From contig JAHEGN010000002.1 of NCBI GenBank assembly GCA_024645085.1, forward strand, positions 1 through 64,000: a stretch of 64,000 nt of DNA. The letters are read 5' to 3'. Position 1 is the stretch's first letter. Each line of letters starts with the position of its first letter. Shown piece by piece: positions 1 through 8,319 of this stretch. A model generated the notes under the pieces. It made no database searches. It was given only the letters and a program-made list of their open reading frames with translations, and was not told the origin of the DNA. The stretch is from Rhodobiaceae bacterium (GTDB taxonomy: Bacteria; Pseudomonadota; Alphaproteobacteria; RS24). A program made the position numbers and the translations under genes.

Positions 1-2
1 TC

Positions 3-347
3 AATGTTATTGGCCCGATTGACCATGGCATGTGCAAATCAATTTATTTCGCCGGCCCTGACCAATTGGCGCTTGAAGTGGCCTGTTCTGACGGGGCGCT
101 TGATGCAGCGCAATGGGTCGATCCAAAAGTGCTCGAAAAAGCTGGCATTTCAGCCGATGAAGCAGCCTGTTATATGACGCCGGATGATTATAAGGGCGAA
201 AGCGGCGCGGTGGCGCAGCCTACCTATGACGCCAGCAAGCCACATATGCCCTATCCGCCGGAAGTGTATCAGCAAATGCTACAAACCCCCGATGACATCA
301 TCACCGCCGCCGCCTCCTACGCTGACCCACCGGTGCAAAAATCATGA
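3..347 (+). CDS. VOC-family (glyoxalase/dioxygenase-like) protein, C-terminal part
   Basis: The reading frame is already open at the left edge, so only the last 114 codons are present. The visible part begins with a GPIDHG stretch followed by SIYF.GPDQLALEVA, the strand pattern of the last beta unit in vicinal-oxygen-chelate proteins, where an H and an E supply metal ligands. A tail with the motif PHMPYPPEVY follows. The stop overlaps the next start in an ATGA. The substrate cannot be told from this fragment. The family call rests on the last repeat only. It may be unrelated to the copper genes that follow, although the overlap implies co-transcription with at least the first of them. Confidence 0.6.
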   Translation, partial: NVIGPIDHGMCKSIYFAGPDQLALEVACSDGALDAAQWVDPKVLEKAGISADEAACYMTPDDYKGESGAVAQPTYDASKPHMPYPPEVYQQMLQTPDDIITAAASYADPPVQKS

Positions 348-718
348 CCAAGAGACTAACCTTCGCTGTTGTCATGATAGCGTCGCTCATTCTGGCGCCA
401 TTTTCAGCTGCGCCGTCCATGGCCGATATGGCCAGCACCACGATGATGCATGAGATGACACATGAGATAGCGGCGACGGGCACGCCCATGGCTGACTGTC
501 CGAGCATGGCCGCTAATTCATCAGACGCGGGAGCATGCAGCGAAAATATCGCGCAAGGCTGTTGTAAAGACCATGCGTCTTGTTCGACCAATGCGTTGGC
601 ACCAGTTGGCGATATTTCTAATTTTATCTTAAATTCAGTGCGGCTGATTACGCCGCCCTTGGCCGATAATCTGATGTCGATTGCGTTAAATCACAGCACA
701 CCGCCGCCCAAATCCTAA
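344..718 (+). CDS. Small exported Met/His/Cys-rich protein preceding copAB
   Basis: This protein has 124 residues and begins with a clear Sec-type signal peptide (MTKR, then a hydrophobic run ending near residue 27). The mature part starts with a Met/His-rich stretch (MADMAS, TTMMHEMTHE) and then carries six cysteines, including a CC pair and a C.EN...GCCKDHASC cluster. These residues are typical of periplasmic copper or silver binding proteins. Its start overlaps the upstream stop by ATGA, and copA begins 107 bp downstream on the same strand. I recognise no named family. A copper-binding or chaperone role is inferred from composition and position only. Confidence 0.6.
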   Translation: MTKRLTFAVVMIASLILAPFSAAPSMADMASTTMMHEMTHEIAATGTPMADCPSMAANSSDAGACSENIAQGCCKDHASCSTNALAPVGDISNFILNSVRLITPPLADNLMSIALNHSTPPPKS

Positions 719-731
719 TTTCTGCCCCCTC

Positions 732-757
732 ATATTCGGCCGGATAATATTCGGCCG
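732..757 (+). repeat. 11-bp direct repeat upstream of copA
   Basis: ATATTCGGCCG occurs at 732-742 and again at 747-757, one and a half helical turns apart, in the only gap of the copper unit. Each copy contains the palindrome CGGCCG. A short hairpin (CAGCG / CGCTG) follows at about 763-777. It could be an operator or an mRNA element. No regulator is identified. Confidence 0.4.
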
Positions 758-825
758 AGGTTCAGCGCCCTGCGCTGGCCGATGCAATATTCGCCTTTCG
801 CGCAATGAGAAATAGGATTTTTAAA

Positions 826-2544
826 ATGTACACTTCAAAACACACAAGGCTCAGCTTAGCGCTGGCGTTTTTTATGTTTTTGCCGAGTTTAGCTGCAGCC
901 AATAATTATCATTTAACCATTGGTGAAACGACCATCACGCTGAGTAGCGGCCCGAAAAAAGCCATGACGATTAATGGCACGCTGCCAGCGCCAACGCTGC
1001 GCTTTAAAGAGGGTGAGGAACTTGTCATCAAAGTCACCAACACCCTTGACGCCGTTAGCTCAGTCCACTGGCATGGTCTGATTTTGCCTTCCACACAAGA
1101 TGGCGCGCCCGGCTTTTCTTATAAAGGCATTGAACCAGGCGAGACATTCACCTATCGCTTTCCGGCCAAACAGGCGGGAACATATTGGTATCACAGCCAT
1201 TCTGCCATGCAGGAGCAAAAGGGCCTATATGGCGCCATTATTATCGAACCTAAAGATAAAGAGCCATTCCGCTATAACCGCCAACATACGGTGGTTCTGT
1301 CCGACTGGCATGACGCCCGCCCAGAGCGTATTCTCGCCAATCTGAAACGGCGACCAGATTATTATAATTTCCAGCAAGAAACCGTGCTCGACTTATTTGA
1401 CCGAGAGGCTGGCGAGAGTTTCGGCGACGCCGTGAAAGAGCGCATGGCGTGGGGCGAAATGCGCATGATGAAAACCGATATTGCCGATGTCTCAGGCCAT
1501 GATTTTTTGATTAATGGTATGGACGCTGAGCAGAATTGGACGGCGCTGTTTACGCCCGGCGAGCGCGTGCGTTTGCGCCTGGTCAATGCCTCGGCCATGA
1601 GCTTTATGGATGTCTACATCCCCGGCCTCAAAATGACTGTGGTTCAGGCTGATGGCAATAATATTCAGCCGGTAACGGTTGACGAGCTTCGTATTGCCGT
1701 GGCTGAAACATATGATGTCATCATTCACCCAAAAGAAGACCGAGCCTATACGTTGATGGCAGAACCTATGGGGCGCACCGGCCATGCCCGCGCAACACTG
1801 GCGCCGCGCCATGGAATGACAGCCGACGTGCCCGCACGGCGGCCGCGTCCAAAGCTTACAATGGCGGATATGGCGGGCCATGCAGGCCACGCAGATCACG
1901 CCGCTATGGGCCATGATATGGGGGAAATGGACCATATGGACCATATGGACCATGCCGCCATGGGCCATGATATGAAACCCATGGCGCCCAAACAGGACGC
2001 GTTTTACGCACCCAATAGTGGGCTCATTCCGACCGCCTATAATGGTGGCAAATTCCTCTCCTATTCTGATTTGAAAGCAGTGCGTCCGGTTTATGATGAA
2101 CGACCCGTGGATAGGGAAGTAACCGTTCGGCTGACCGGCAATATGGAACGCTATATTTGGTCAATGAATGGCGAGACTTTCGACGATGCAGAGCCCTTCC
2201 GGTTTCGCGAGGGCGAACGTATTCGCTTCACATTCGTCAATGAAACAATGATGACGCATCCGATGCATTTGCACGGCATGTGGATGATTTTGGACAATGG
2301 ACAGGGAAAATATCGCCCCGCCAAACATGTTATTCAAGTGGCCCCGGCCATGACGGTGTCAGCTGAAGTGGAAATTGATGCGACCGGTCATTGGCCGTTT
2401 CATTGCCATCTGGTCTATCACATGCATTCCGGCATGATGCGTCGGGTTATTGTTGAACCGGCCAATGGCGAGGTCAGTCCAGCCGCGCCAGCTCCTACCC
2501 ATCCGGCCATGCATCACCAAATGCACATGGGGAGCGGACAATGA
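826..2544 (+). CDS. copA: CopA-family multicopper oxidase
   Basis: This is a periplasmic multicopper oxidase that oxidises Cu(I) and confers copper tolerance. The start chosen is ATG 826, because AGGA lies 8 nt upstream and the product then opens with a clean signal peptide. An in-frame ATG at 805 would add seven residues. Copper ligand motifs are HWHG (residues 81-84), WYHSHS (121-126), HPMHLHG (about 478) and HCHLVYHMHSGM (about 526), the full set for type 1, 2 and 3 sites. A Met/His-rich insert with repeated MDH and MGHDM units lies at about residues 346-389, as in PcoA/CopA. Unlike most CopA proteins, the signal sequence has no twin arginine. The stop overlaps copB by ATGA. Confidence 0.93.
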   Translation: MYTSKHTRLSLALAFFMFLPSLAAANNYHLTIGETTITLSSGPKKAMTINGTLPAPTLRFKEGEELVIKVTNTLDAVSSVHWHGLILPSTQDGAPGFSYKGIEPGETFTYRFPAKQAGTYWYHSHSAMQEQKGLYGAIIIEPKDKEPFRYNRQHTVVLSDWHDARPERILANLKRRPDYYNFQQETVLDLFDREAGESFGDAVKERMAWGEMRMMKTDIADVSGHDFLINGMDAEQNWTALFTPGERVRLRLVNASAMSFMDVYIPGLKMTVVQADGNNIQPVTVDELRIAVAETYDVIIHPKEDRAYTLMAEPMGRTGHARATLAPRHGMTADVPARRPRPKLTMADMAGHAGHADHAAMGHDMGEMDHMDHMDHAAMGHDMKPMAPKQDAFYAPNSGLIPTAYNGGKFLSYSDLKAVRPVYDERPVDREVTVRLTGNMERYIWSMNGETFDDAEPFRFREGERIRFTFVNETMMTHPMHLHGMWMILDNGQGKYRPAKHVIQVAPAMTVSAEVEIDATGHWPFHCHLVYHMHSGMMRRVIVEPANGEVSPAAPAPTHPAMHHQMHMGSGQ

Positions 2545-3251
2545 GAAATCGCTCAGCCATCGCAAGCGTCGCCATGATTGCCATTCTTGGCCTATCTGCA
2601 CCGGCCAAAGCAGCGGGACTTTTTTTCAATGCCGATTTAGAGAGATTTGAACATCGTTTTGCCAAAAATGCTGGCGACATCATTGCCTTAGAAGGCACTG
2701 TCTCCTATGGCGGTGATAAATGGAAACTGCTTGGCTTATTGGAAGCCGAATATGCGCAAGACGAAAGCGCTTGGGAGAACGTCGAATTGCAAGGCCGTTG
2801 GTCAATGCCAGTAGCGACCTTCTGGGACGCCTATGGCGGCATCAGGCATGACACTCGCCCGCATCCGGCGCGCAGCTATCTGGTGACCGGCTTGAGTGGC
2901 CTTGCGCCCTATTTCATTGAAACCGATGCGAGTCTGTTTGTCTCCGAAAAGGGCCATGTTTCAGCCCGACTTGAAGTCGAGAAAGACCTTCTGATAACCC
3001 AGAGACTGGTGTTTCAACCTGTGCTTAAAGTCGATTTCGCGGGCCGTGATGATGAATCAATCAACGTCGCTTCTGGTTTTGTTGCAACGGAAGTCGGCTT
3101 GCGATTGCGCTATGAAATCACCCGCGATTTTGCCCCTTATATTGGGGTCAATTACGAGCGCAAATGGGCCGACAGTGGGCGCCTCGCCGTCGATCATGGA
3201 GAAAAAGACGAAGTCGTTTCCCTGCATGTTGGGCTGAAATTATCATATTGA
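2541..3251 (+). CDS. copB: Copper resistance protein B (outer-membrane barrel)
   Basis: This 236-residue protein has a Sec signal (about residues 1-24) and then alternating amphipathic strands ending in an aromatic-terminated KLSY, as expected of an outer-membrane beta barrel. Segments such as DLERFEHR, YGGIRHD, YFIETDASLFVS and GVNYERKW match the CopB/PcoB pattern. CopB is thought to bind copper or let it cross the outer membrane. The Met/His-rich N-terminal region found in longer CopB proteins is missing. Here that chemistry lies in CopA's insert and in the small protein at 344-718. The start overlaps copA by ATGA, so the two are translationally coupled. Confidence 0.88.
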   Translation: MRNRSAIASVAMIAILGLSAPAKAAGLFFNADLERFEHRFAKNAGDIIALEGTVSYGGDKWKLLGLLEAEYAQDESAWENVELQGRWSMPVATFWDAYGGIRHDTRPHPARSYLVTGLSGLAPYFIETDASLFVSEKGHVSARLEVEKDLLITQRLVFQPVLKVDFAGRDDESINVASGFVATEVGLRLRYEITRDFAPYIGVNYERKWADSGRLAVDHGEKDEVVSLHVGLKLSY

Positions 3252-3256
3252 GAAAG

Positions 3257-3331
3257 TGGTGCCCGGGGGCGGAATCGAACCACCGACACGAGGATTTTCA
3301 ATCCTCTGCTCTACCCCTGAGCTACCCGGGC
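3257..3331 (-). tRNA. tRNA-Phe (GAA)
   Basis: On the minus strand a 7-bp acceptor stem (GCCCGGG with CCCGGGC), D arm (AGCTCAGGGGTAGAGC), anticodon arm with loop TTGAAAA (anticodon GAA), T arm GGTTCGATTCC and an encoded CCA are all visible. The gene lies between the ends of copB and the SDR gene. Confidence 0.97.
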
Positions 3332-3424
3332 CTTGTGTCGCCATTGCGCCAGCAAGAACGTCTGTATAGGCCATGAAACTGCGTCTGTCTAGACGCCGAT
3401 GACCGCATCTTCCGCTTTATTCGA

Positions 3425-4165
3425 CTATTGTTTCAGCAACATGCCGCCATCGACATGCATATCATGGCCGGTCACAAAGCCGCTGTCCTGGCTGGCCAGA
3501 AAAAGCGCCACTTGCGCCACATCAATTGGCTGGCCTAAACGGTTGAGCGGCGATTTGCGGGCCCATATATCGGCGATGTTTTCTTGCTGCAAAGCTGGCG
3601 TCATGCCAGTGACAATGGCGCCGGGCAAAATATTATTCACCGTAATGCCAAATTTGCCAAGCTCGAGAGCCAGATTGCGGGTCATGCCAGCAATGCCAGC
3701 TTTCGAGGCGGCATAGGCGGTCAGGCCAGTGTCAGCCATTTTGCTCATCACTGACGCGACATTAATAATCCGACCATGGCCGCATTGTTTCAAATGCGGC
3801 ACCGCCAATTGACAAATCTTGAACGGCACATTCAAATTAATATCCATTGTCCGCTGCCATATTTTGTCCGTGGTATCTTCGATTTTGGCAAAATAGCCGA
3901 TACCGGCATTATTCATCACAATATCCAAACCACCCAAAGCGGTGACAGCTTGTTCGATAATCGTTTCAGCCGCGCCTTCGGTGGTTATGTCAATTTCCAG
4001 ACAGCTAATCGCCGGATTATCAGCATGGCATTTGGCCAAACGACCATCGGCAATATCAACAGCAAAGACGCTGGCTCCATGTTCGGCAAATAAGCTCGCT
4101 GTGGCGGCTCCAATGCCGGACCCAGCACCAGTAATCAGTGCTTTTTTCCCCTGTAAACGCATCAT
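3425..4165 (-). CDS. SDR-family NAD(P)-dependent oxidoreductase
   Basis: This is a classical short-chain dehydrogenase of 246 residues. It has the cofactor motif TGAGSGIG (residues 12-19), an acidic residue (D37) after the second strand suggesting NAD preference, NNAG (85-88), catalytic Ser138, Tyr151 and Lys155 (YAASK), and the C-terminal DGGM typical of the family. It follows yacG by 8 nt and is probably the last gene of the long murA-to-yacG operon. The substrate is unknown. The closest general type is the 3-oxoacyl-reductase / alcohol dehydrogenase-like group. Confidence 0.88.
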   Translation of the reverse strand: MMRLQGKKALITGAGSGIGAATASLFAEHGASVFAVDIADGRLAKCHADNPAISCLEIDITTEGAAETIIEQAVTALGGLDIVMNNAGIGYFAKIEDTTDKIWQRTMDINLNVPFKICQLAVPHLKQCGHGRIINVASVMSKMADTGLTAYAASKAGIAGMTRNLALELGKFGITVNNILPGAIVTGMTPALQQENIADIWARKSPLNRLGQPIDVAQVALFLASQDSGFVTGHDMHVDGGMLLKQ

Positions 4166-4173
4166 ACTTCTCC

Positions 4174-4371
4174 CTAATGAATTTTCGATGGATCGTCGCT
4201 ATCCAGCCCGGCGTCCAAGGTTTCTTCCCAATTATCGGGTGGCTCAACTGCCGGAATGGCATAATGCCCGCCCATCCAACGGTGCAGGTCAATATCAGCA
4301 CAGCGTTTGCAGCAAAATGGTTTGAACGCGGCGACCGCTTCCTTGTTTTGACATATCGGGCAGATGGCCAT
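4174..4371 (-). CDS. yacG: DNA gyrase inhibitor YacG (zinc-binding)
   Basis: This 65-residue protein has the YacG zinc motif: CPIC at residues 4-7 and CCKRC at 20-24. It then has DLHRW.GGHYAIP and a short acidic tail. In E. coli YacG binds GyrB and inhibits gyrase. The gene starts 4 nt after the stop of the RNase E/G gene, the usual alphaproteobacterial arrangement, so the two are almost certainly translated from one message. Confidence 0.9.
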   Translation of the reverse strand: MAICPICQNKEAVAAFKPFCCKRCADIDLHRWMGGHYAIPAVEPPDNWEETLDAGLDSDDPSKIH

Positions 4372-4375
4372 GCGA

Positions 4376-5611
4376 CTAAGCCTGTTGGCGCATGGCCTGA
4401 GCCAGCGTCATGGTCTCGCGGCGGCGGGTCATTTCGACCACGCCAAACTCTGACATTGGGCCAATGCGTACCGGGTTTTTATCGCCCTGAAAGCCCTCAT
4501 CCAAGGCCTGCAATACGGCTTCATTGTCAGCATCTGAACTCATATCAATGAAATCAATGGCGATTAATCCGCCAAGGCTGCGCAGGCGAATTTGGCGCGC
4601 AATCATCCGTGCGGCCTCCAGATTAACGCTCACCGCCGGCCCATTATGAGCACCAGAATTGACATCAATCGTCGTCATGGCTTCGGTTGTTTCAATCATC
4701 AGCCAACCGCCTGATGGCAGTTCAACACGGCGTGACAGGGCAATCTCTAGCTGACCGGCAATGTCATAGCGGTCGAATAAAATGCTTCCCTCTTGGCTGG
4801 CCGATAGAAGCTCCAAAACGGCGGGCATATGCTCGCGGCAAAACCCGCGGCCGGTGCGGAAAGCCGCCTCGCCCTCAATCACCACGCTTGTCGTATCGGC
4901 GCGCACGAAATCGCGCAGGGCTTTTTCAATCGGCCCCAAATCTTCATGTAACAAAGCCGGTGGCTGACTATCTTCGGCCTTGTCAATGAGGGTTTCCCAG
5001 CTTTTCGCCACTTGTGCCATATCCATGGCCAAACTCTCTGCATCCATGCCAATGGCGGCGGTGCGGATTACCCAACCAGCTGGGCCGTCCATGCCTTCCA
5101 CGTCGACCGCCTCGCCATGTTTTCCTTGCCGCGCGGCCTCGGCCGCATCGGCCAAACGTTGGCGCTCTTCTTCATCTTCAATACTGCGCGACACGGCAAT
5201 TCGATTGCGGCACGGGGCCAGCACAACAGCCCGCCCCGGCAAGGTTACATCAGCGGTAATTTGCGCGCCCTTATCGCCCTGCGGCGGCCGCACTACTTGC
5301 ACCAAAACCGTATCACCAGCCTGCACGCAAGCCTCAATCGGGGTTTCGCGATCCGCATCGGCCAGCAAAGCGCGCGCTTCACGGGCCCCTAAAAAACCAT
5401 CACGCTCAAGACCAATGTCAACAAAAGCGGCTTGCAAATGCGGCACCACGCGGGCCACATGACCGAGGAAAATCTGTCCGGTAATGCGTTGTTCTGGATT
5501 GTCTTTGGCTTTGCCCAATGGGTCAGCCGAGAGGCTAACCAACTGTCCATCCTGCACTTGCGCCACGCGCAATAGGCCATTTTCCACACTCATAAAAACT
5601 TCATGGGTCAT
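4376..5611 (-). CDS. rng: RNase E/G-family ribonuclease, short form without zinc-link
   Basis: This 411-residue homologue of the RNase E/G catalytic core has an S1-like segment near residues 40-110 (GHVARVV, AAFVDIG, RDGFL), a 5'-sensor/RNase H-like middle, and the catalytic region with TTIDVNSG and IAIDFIDM, whose Asp residues bind magnesium. It ends at EMTRRRETMTLAQAM, just where RNase G and E continue into the CPxCxG zinc-link that joins subunits. That segment is absent. The gene lies between maf and yacG in the conserved operon. It probably acts in rRNA or mRNA processing. A full RNase E is expected elsewhere in the genome. Confidence 0.88.
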   Translation of the reverse strand: MTHEVFMSVENGLLRVAQVQDGQLVSLSADPLGKAKDNPEQRITGQIFLGHVARVVPHLQAAFVDIGLERDGFLGAREARALLADADRETPIEACVQAGDTVLVQVVRPPQGDKGAQITADVTLPGRAVVLAPCRNRIAVSRSIEDEEERQRLADAAEAARQGKHGEAVDVEGMDGPAGWVIRTAAIGMDAESLAMDMAQVAKSWETLIDKAEDSQPPALLHEDLGPIEKALRDFVRADTTSVVIEGEAAFRTGRGFCREHMPAVLELLSASQEGSILFDRYDIAGQLEIALSRRVELPSGGWLMIETTEAMTTIDVNSGAHNGPAVSVNLEAARMIARQIRLRSLGGLIAIDFIDMSSDADNEAVLQALDEGFQGDKNPVRIGPMSEFGVVEMTRRRETMTLAQAMRQQA

Positions 5612-5632
5612 GTAACTTCGATCCTTTTGATT

Positions 5633-6262
5633 TTACTTTTGAACTGCCGTCACAGGCGTCCGATAGCCCAAACCTTTGAGAGCAGTTGATACCTCATAGA
5701 GGGGTAAGCCTACAATGTTGCTATAAGAGCCGACAAGCCCCGTTATAAAGGCCGCTGCATGGCCCTGAATGGCATAGCCACCAGCCTTGCCGCGCCACTC
5801 GCCGGCAGCAATATAAGCGTCAACTTCCTCGACTGATAAGACTTTCATCTGCACCCGGCTGGTCACACATTTGCTGACCACAGCCTCGCCGTGGCGCAGG
5901 CAAAAGCCCGTGCGCACACGATGACCGCGCCCTGACAATAATTGCAAACAGGCGCGCGCTTGGTCTTCGGTTTCGGTTTTTGGCAAAATTCTGCGGCCCA
6001 CACTGACCACAGTATCGGCTGCGAGAACAAACCCATCAGCCGCGTCAAGATTTTGTGCTGCCTGCGCTTTGGCTATTGCCAGACGCAAAGCAAGCGCCGC
6101 CGGCGCTTCACGCGGCTCAGCTGTTTCATCAATATCTGTAGAAATCACCACATCGGGGGTGATGCCAATTTGCTCCAGCAAGGCCAAGCGTCGTGGGCTG
6201 GCACTGGCTAAGCATAACCGACTATTTATAGCGATAGGTAATACGTCCTTTGGTGAGGTCAT
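5633..6262 (-). CDS. maf: Maf-family nucleotide pyrophosphatase
   Basis: Maf proteins hydrolyse non-canonical or methylated nucleoside triphosphates. This 209-residue protein has the SASPRR motif (residues 20-25), the ADTVVSVG strand with its catalytic Asp, the GRGHRVRTG segment and the late GYAIQG motif, in the family order and length. The only canonical start giving the complete N-terminus is ATG 6262, which lies inside infA and makes a 41-bp overlap. No in-frame ATG, GTG or TTG was found between there and the conserved SASPRR. It is co-transcribed with infA and rng. Confidence 0.92.
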   Translation of the reverse strand: MTSPKDVLPIAINSRLCLASASPRRLALLEQIGITPDVVISTDIDETAEPREAPAALALRLAIAKAQAAQNLDAADGFVLAADTVVSVGRRILPKTETEDQARACLQLLSGRGHRVRTGFCLRHGEAVVSKCVTSRVQMKVLSVEEVDAYIAAGEWRGKAGGYAIQGHAAAFITGLVGSYSNIVGLPLYEVSTALKGLGYRTPVTAVQK

Positions 6263-6440
6263 AGGGGGTCATTTCCACCAAAACCTTGTCGCCGGCCAAG
6301 ACGCGAATACGGTTTTTGCGCATTTTACCAGCCGTGTGTGCAATCACTTCGTGGTCGTTTTCTAACTTCACACGAAACGTCGCATTCGGCAGCAATTCAA
6401 CAACCGTTGCGTTAAATTCTAATAATTCTTCTTTAGCCAT
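6222..6440 (-). CDS. infA: Translation initiation factor IF-1
   Basis: This 72-residue protein has the standard IF-1 length and sequence: MAKEELLEF start, [35 protein letters not shown] and the ending GRITYRYK. It is a single OB-fold protein that binds the ribosomal A site during initiation. It sits between the UPF0262 gene and maf, as in many alphaproteobacteria. The low-molecular-weight phosphatase gene often found just upstream is not present here. The 67 bp before it hold no further gene. Confidence 0.98.
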   Translation of the reverse strand: MAKEELLEFNATVVELLPNATFRVKLENDHEVIAHTAGKMRKNRIRVLAGDKVLVEMTPYDLTKGRITYRYK

Positions 6441-6507
6441 AAGCCTCTCTCATTAACTTGGCCGGAGAATGACCAGAAACCGTGTAAAAATCAACTGTTA
6501 TTTCCGA

Positions 6508-6990
6508 CTAGCCGCGCATCTGCAAGACGCTGATCAAAGTGAACAAGCGGCGCGCCGTATCATTGTCAACGCTAGCTTGGCTTGCAAGCCGCGCTTGCAA
6601 AATTTCGGCGCTTTCATTATGCAAGGCGCGACGTGCTTGGTCGATGGCCTCAATGCGTTCAGGCGTGGCGGTTCGAATGGCTTCAAAATAGCTCTCGCAA
6701 ATCATAAAATAATCGCGAATATTGCGCCGCAACGGAGTCAGCGATAATTCAATTTTGGCCAAGGGCGCACCATCTGTATCGCTCAAGGCAAATAAAATGC
6801 CACGGTCGGCGATCGACAGCATCATCCGATAAGGCCCTTCAGGCCCTTCTATTAAAGAAAAATGATTACCCTCAATCAGGTCAAATATCGCGACGCGCCG
6901 CTCGTGCTCAATGTCCGGACTGCGCGGCGCCAAGGCCGGATCATCCAAAGATATGTGCACAATGCGGGCTTTGGCGTCGGAATCAGCCAT
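6508..6990 (-). CDS. UPF0262 family protein
   Basis: This conserved alphaproteobacterial protein is of unknown function. The start ATG 6990 gives 160 residues beginning MADSDAKARI. A longer frame reaching 7113 lies inside hisD and has no family support. Recognisable stretches are RSPDIEHERRVAIFDL, the GPYRMMLSI strand, LSLTPLRRNIRDYFMICESYF and IDMARR-like ends. It overlaps the hisD stop by 8 nt and precedes infA, the order in which this family is usually found. No catalytic motif is apparent. Confidence 0.88.
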   Translation of the reverse strand: MADSDAKARIVHISLDDPALAPRSPDIEHERRVAIFDLIEGNHFSLIEGPEGPYRMMLSIADRGILFALSDTDGAPLAKIELSLTPLRRNIRDYFMICESYFEAIRTATPERIEAIDQARRALHNESAEILQARLASQASVDNDTARRLFTLISVLQMRG

Positions 6991-8317
6991 TTTTGGGCGG
7001 GTCCTCTGGCGCAATATTGAGACGAATGGCAATCGAGCGACCATGTGCGTGCAGGCCCTCTTCTTCGGCCAAGCGCAAAGCGGCGGGCCCAATTTCGCGG
7101 AGCGCCGCCGCATCGCAACGTACCAAAGAGCTACGCTTCATAAAATTCAGCACTGAGAGGCCAGAGGCATAGCGCGCCGCCCGCGCCGTCGGAAGAACGT
7201 GATTGGGCCCAGCGACATAATCGCCGATGGCTTCGGGCGTATAGCGGCCAAGAAAAATAGCGCCAGCATGGCGTACTTTTGCTGCCAAGCGGTCAGGGTC
7301 TTCGACAGCCAATTCCAAATGCTCAGGCGCCAGCTGATTGATCAAGGCGGCCGCTTGCTCAAGCAAATCATCGACGATAATTATGGCCCCAAAATTTTCC
7401 CAGCTTTTGCGGGCAATTTGTTGGCGCGGCAAGGCCGCCAAAGCGGTTTCCACAGCGTCACTGACCGCCGTCGCAAATGCCGCATCATCGCAAATCAAAA
7501 TCGACTGCGCGACCTCATCATGCTCGGCCTGGCTGAGTAAATCAGCAGCAATCCATGCCGGATTATTGGCGCTATCAGCGACCACTAAAATTTCTGACGG
7601 GCCAGCAATCATATCAATGCCAACTTGGCCAAAGACCTGTTTTTTGGCCGCCGCGACATAGGCATTGCCGGGCCCGACAATCACATTCACCGGCTCAATC
7701 GACGACGTGCCATAAGCAAGAGCGGCCACGGCTTGCGCCCCGCCAATACGATAAATTTCGTCAACACCAGCCAATTTGGCGGCCACCAAGACCAAGGGAT
7801 TTACCGCCCCATCAGGGGTCGGCACCACCATGACGACGCGCTCAACACCGGCGACGCGGGCCGGAATCGCATTCATCAGTACCGATGACGGATAATTGGC
7901 CAAGCCACCAGGCACATAAAGCCCGGCCGCATCGACTGGCGTCCACCGGTGGCCAAGCTCAACCCCTTGCGCATCTGTGAAACGCTCATCTGCAGGTTTT
8001 TGGCGGGCATGAAAATCAGCAATCCGGTCAGCCGCTAATTGCAATGCAGCTTTGGTGTCTTCAGCGCAGGCCGCTTCAGCGGCGGCAATTTCAGCATCGC
8101 TTATGCGCAATGTTTCGGCGCTCAAAGTCAGGCGGTCATATTTGGCGGTTAGCTCAATCAAAGCGGCATCACCGCGTTGACGCACGTCATCAACAATCGC
8201 CGCGACGGCAGCATTGACGTCGACCGATTGTTCGCGCTTCATATTTTGCAGCGCCCCAAAACGGTCGGCGAAATCCTTATCGCCAATATGGGTCTGTAAA
8301 AAACACGCCATCATCAA
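6983..8317 (-). CDS. hisD: Histidinol dehydrogenase
   Basis: This enzyme catalyses the last two steps of histidine synthesis, histidinol to histidine with two NAD. The protein has 444 residues, normal for HisD. It shows DVRQRGDAAL early, YVPGGLANYPSSVLM, then RIGGAQAVAALAYGT, the NVIVGPGNAYVAAAK block, AGPSEILV, the zinc-ligand region LSQAEHDE, and NHVLPTARAARYASGLSV with the second set of His/Asp ligands. The N-terminal MMM allows three close starts. No other his gene lies in the window. It is carried along with murA and infA as is usual in this group. Confidence 0.96.
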   Translation of the reverse strand: MMMACFLQTHIGDKDFADRFGALQNMKREQSVDVNAAVAAIVDDVRQRGDAALIELTAKYDRLTLSAETLRISDAEIAAAEAACAEDTKAALQLAADRIADFHARQKPADERFTDAQGVELGHRWTPVDAAGLYVPGGLANYPSSVLMNAIPARVAGVERVVMVVPTPDGAVNPLVLVAAKLAGVDEIYRIGGAQAVAALAYGTSSIEPVNVIVGPGNAYVAAAKKQVFGQVGIDMIAGPSEILVVADSANNPAWIAADLLSQAEHDEVAQSILICDDAAFATAVSDAVETALAALPRQQIARKSWENFGAIIIVDDLLEQAAALINQLAPEHLELAVEDPDRLAAKVRHAGAIFLGRYTPEAIGDYVAGPNHVLPTARAARYASGLSVLNFMKRSSLVRCDAAALREIGPAALRLAEEEGLHAHGRSIAIRLNIAPEDPPKNG

Positions 8318-8319
8318 TC

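Noticed and set aside
1921-1959. Short tandem repeat ATGGACCAT suggesting a CRISPR-like or satellite repeat
   Set aside because: It is an in-frame coding repeat (MDH units) of the copper-binding insert of CopA.
1492-1968. 158-residue minus-strand frame opposite copA
   Set aside because: It lies wholly inside copA. Its His/Met runs are the mirror of the Met/His-rich insert, and there is no start signal.
3164-3376. 70-residue open frame across the tRNA-Phe gene
   Set aside because: It is read from the tRNA sequence (the familiar 'GAESNHRHEDFQSSALPLSYPG' type artefact).
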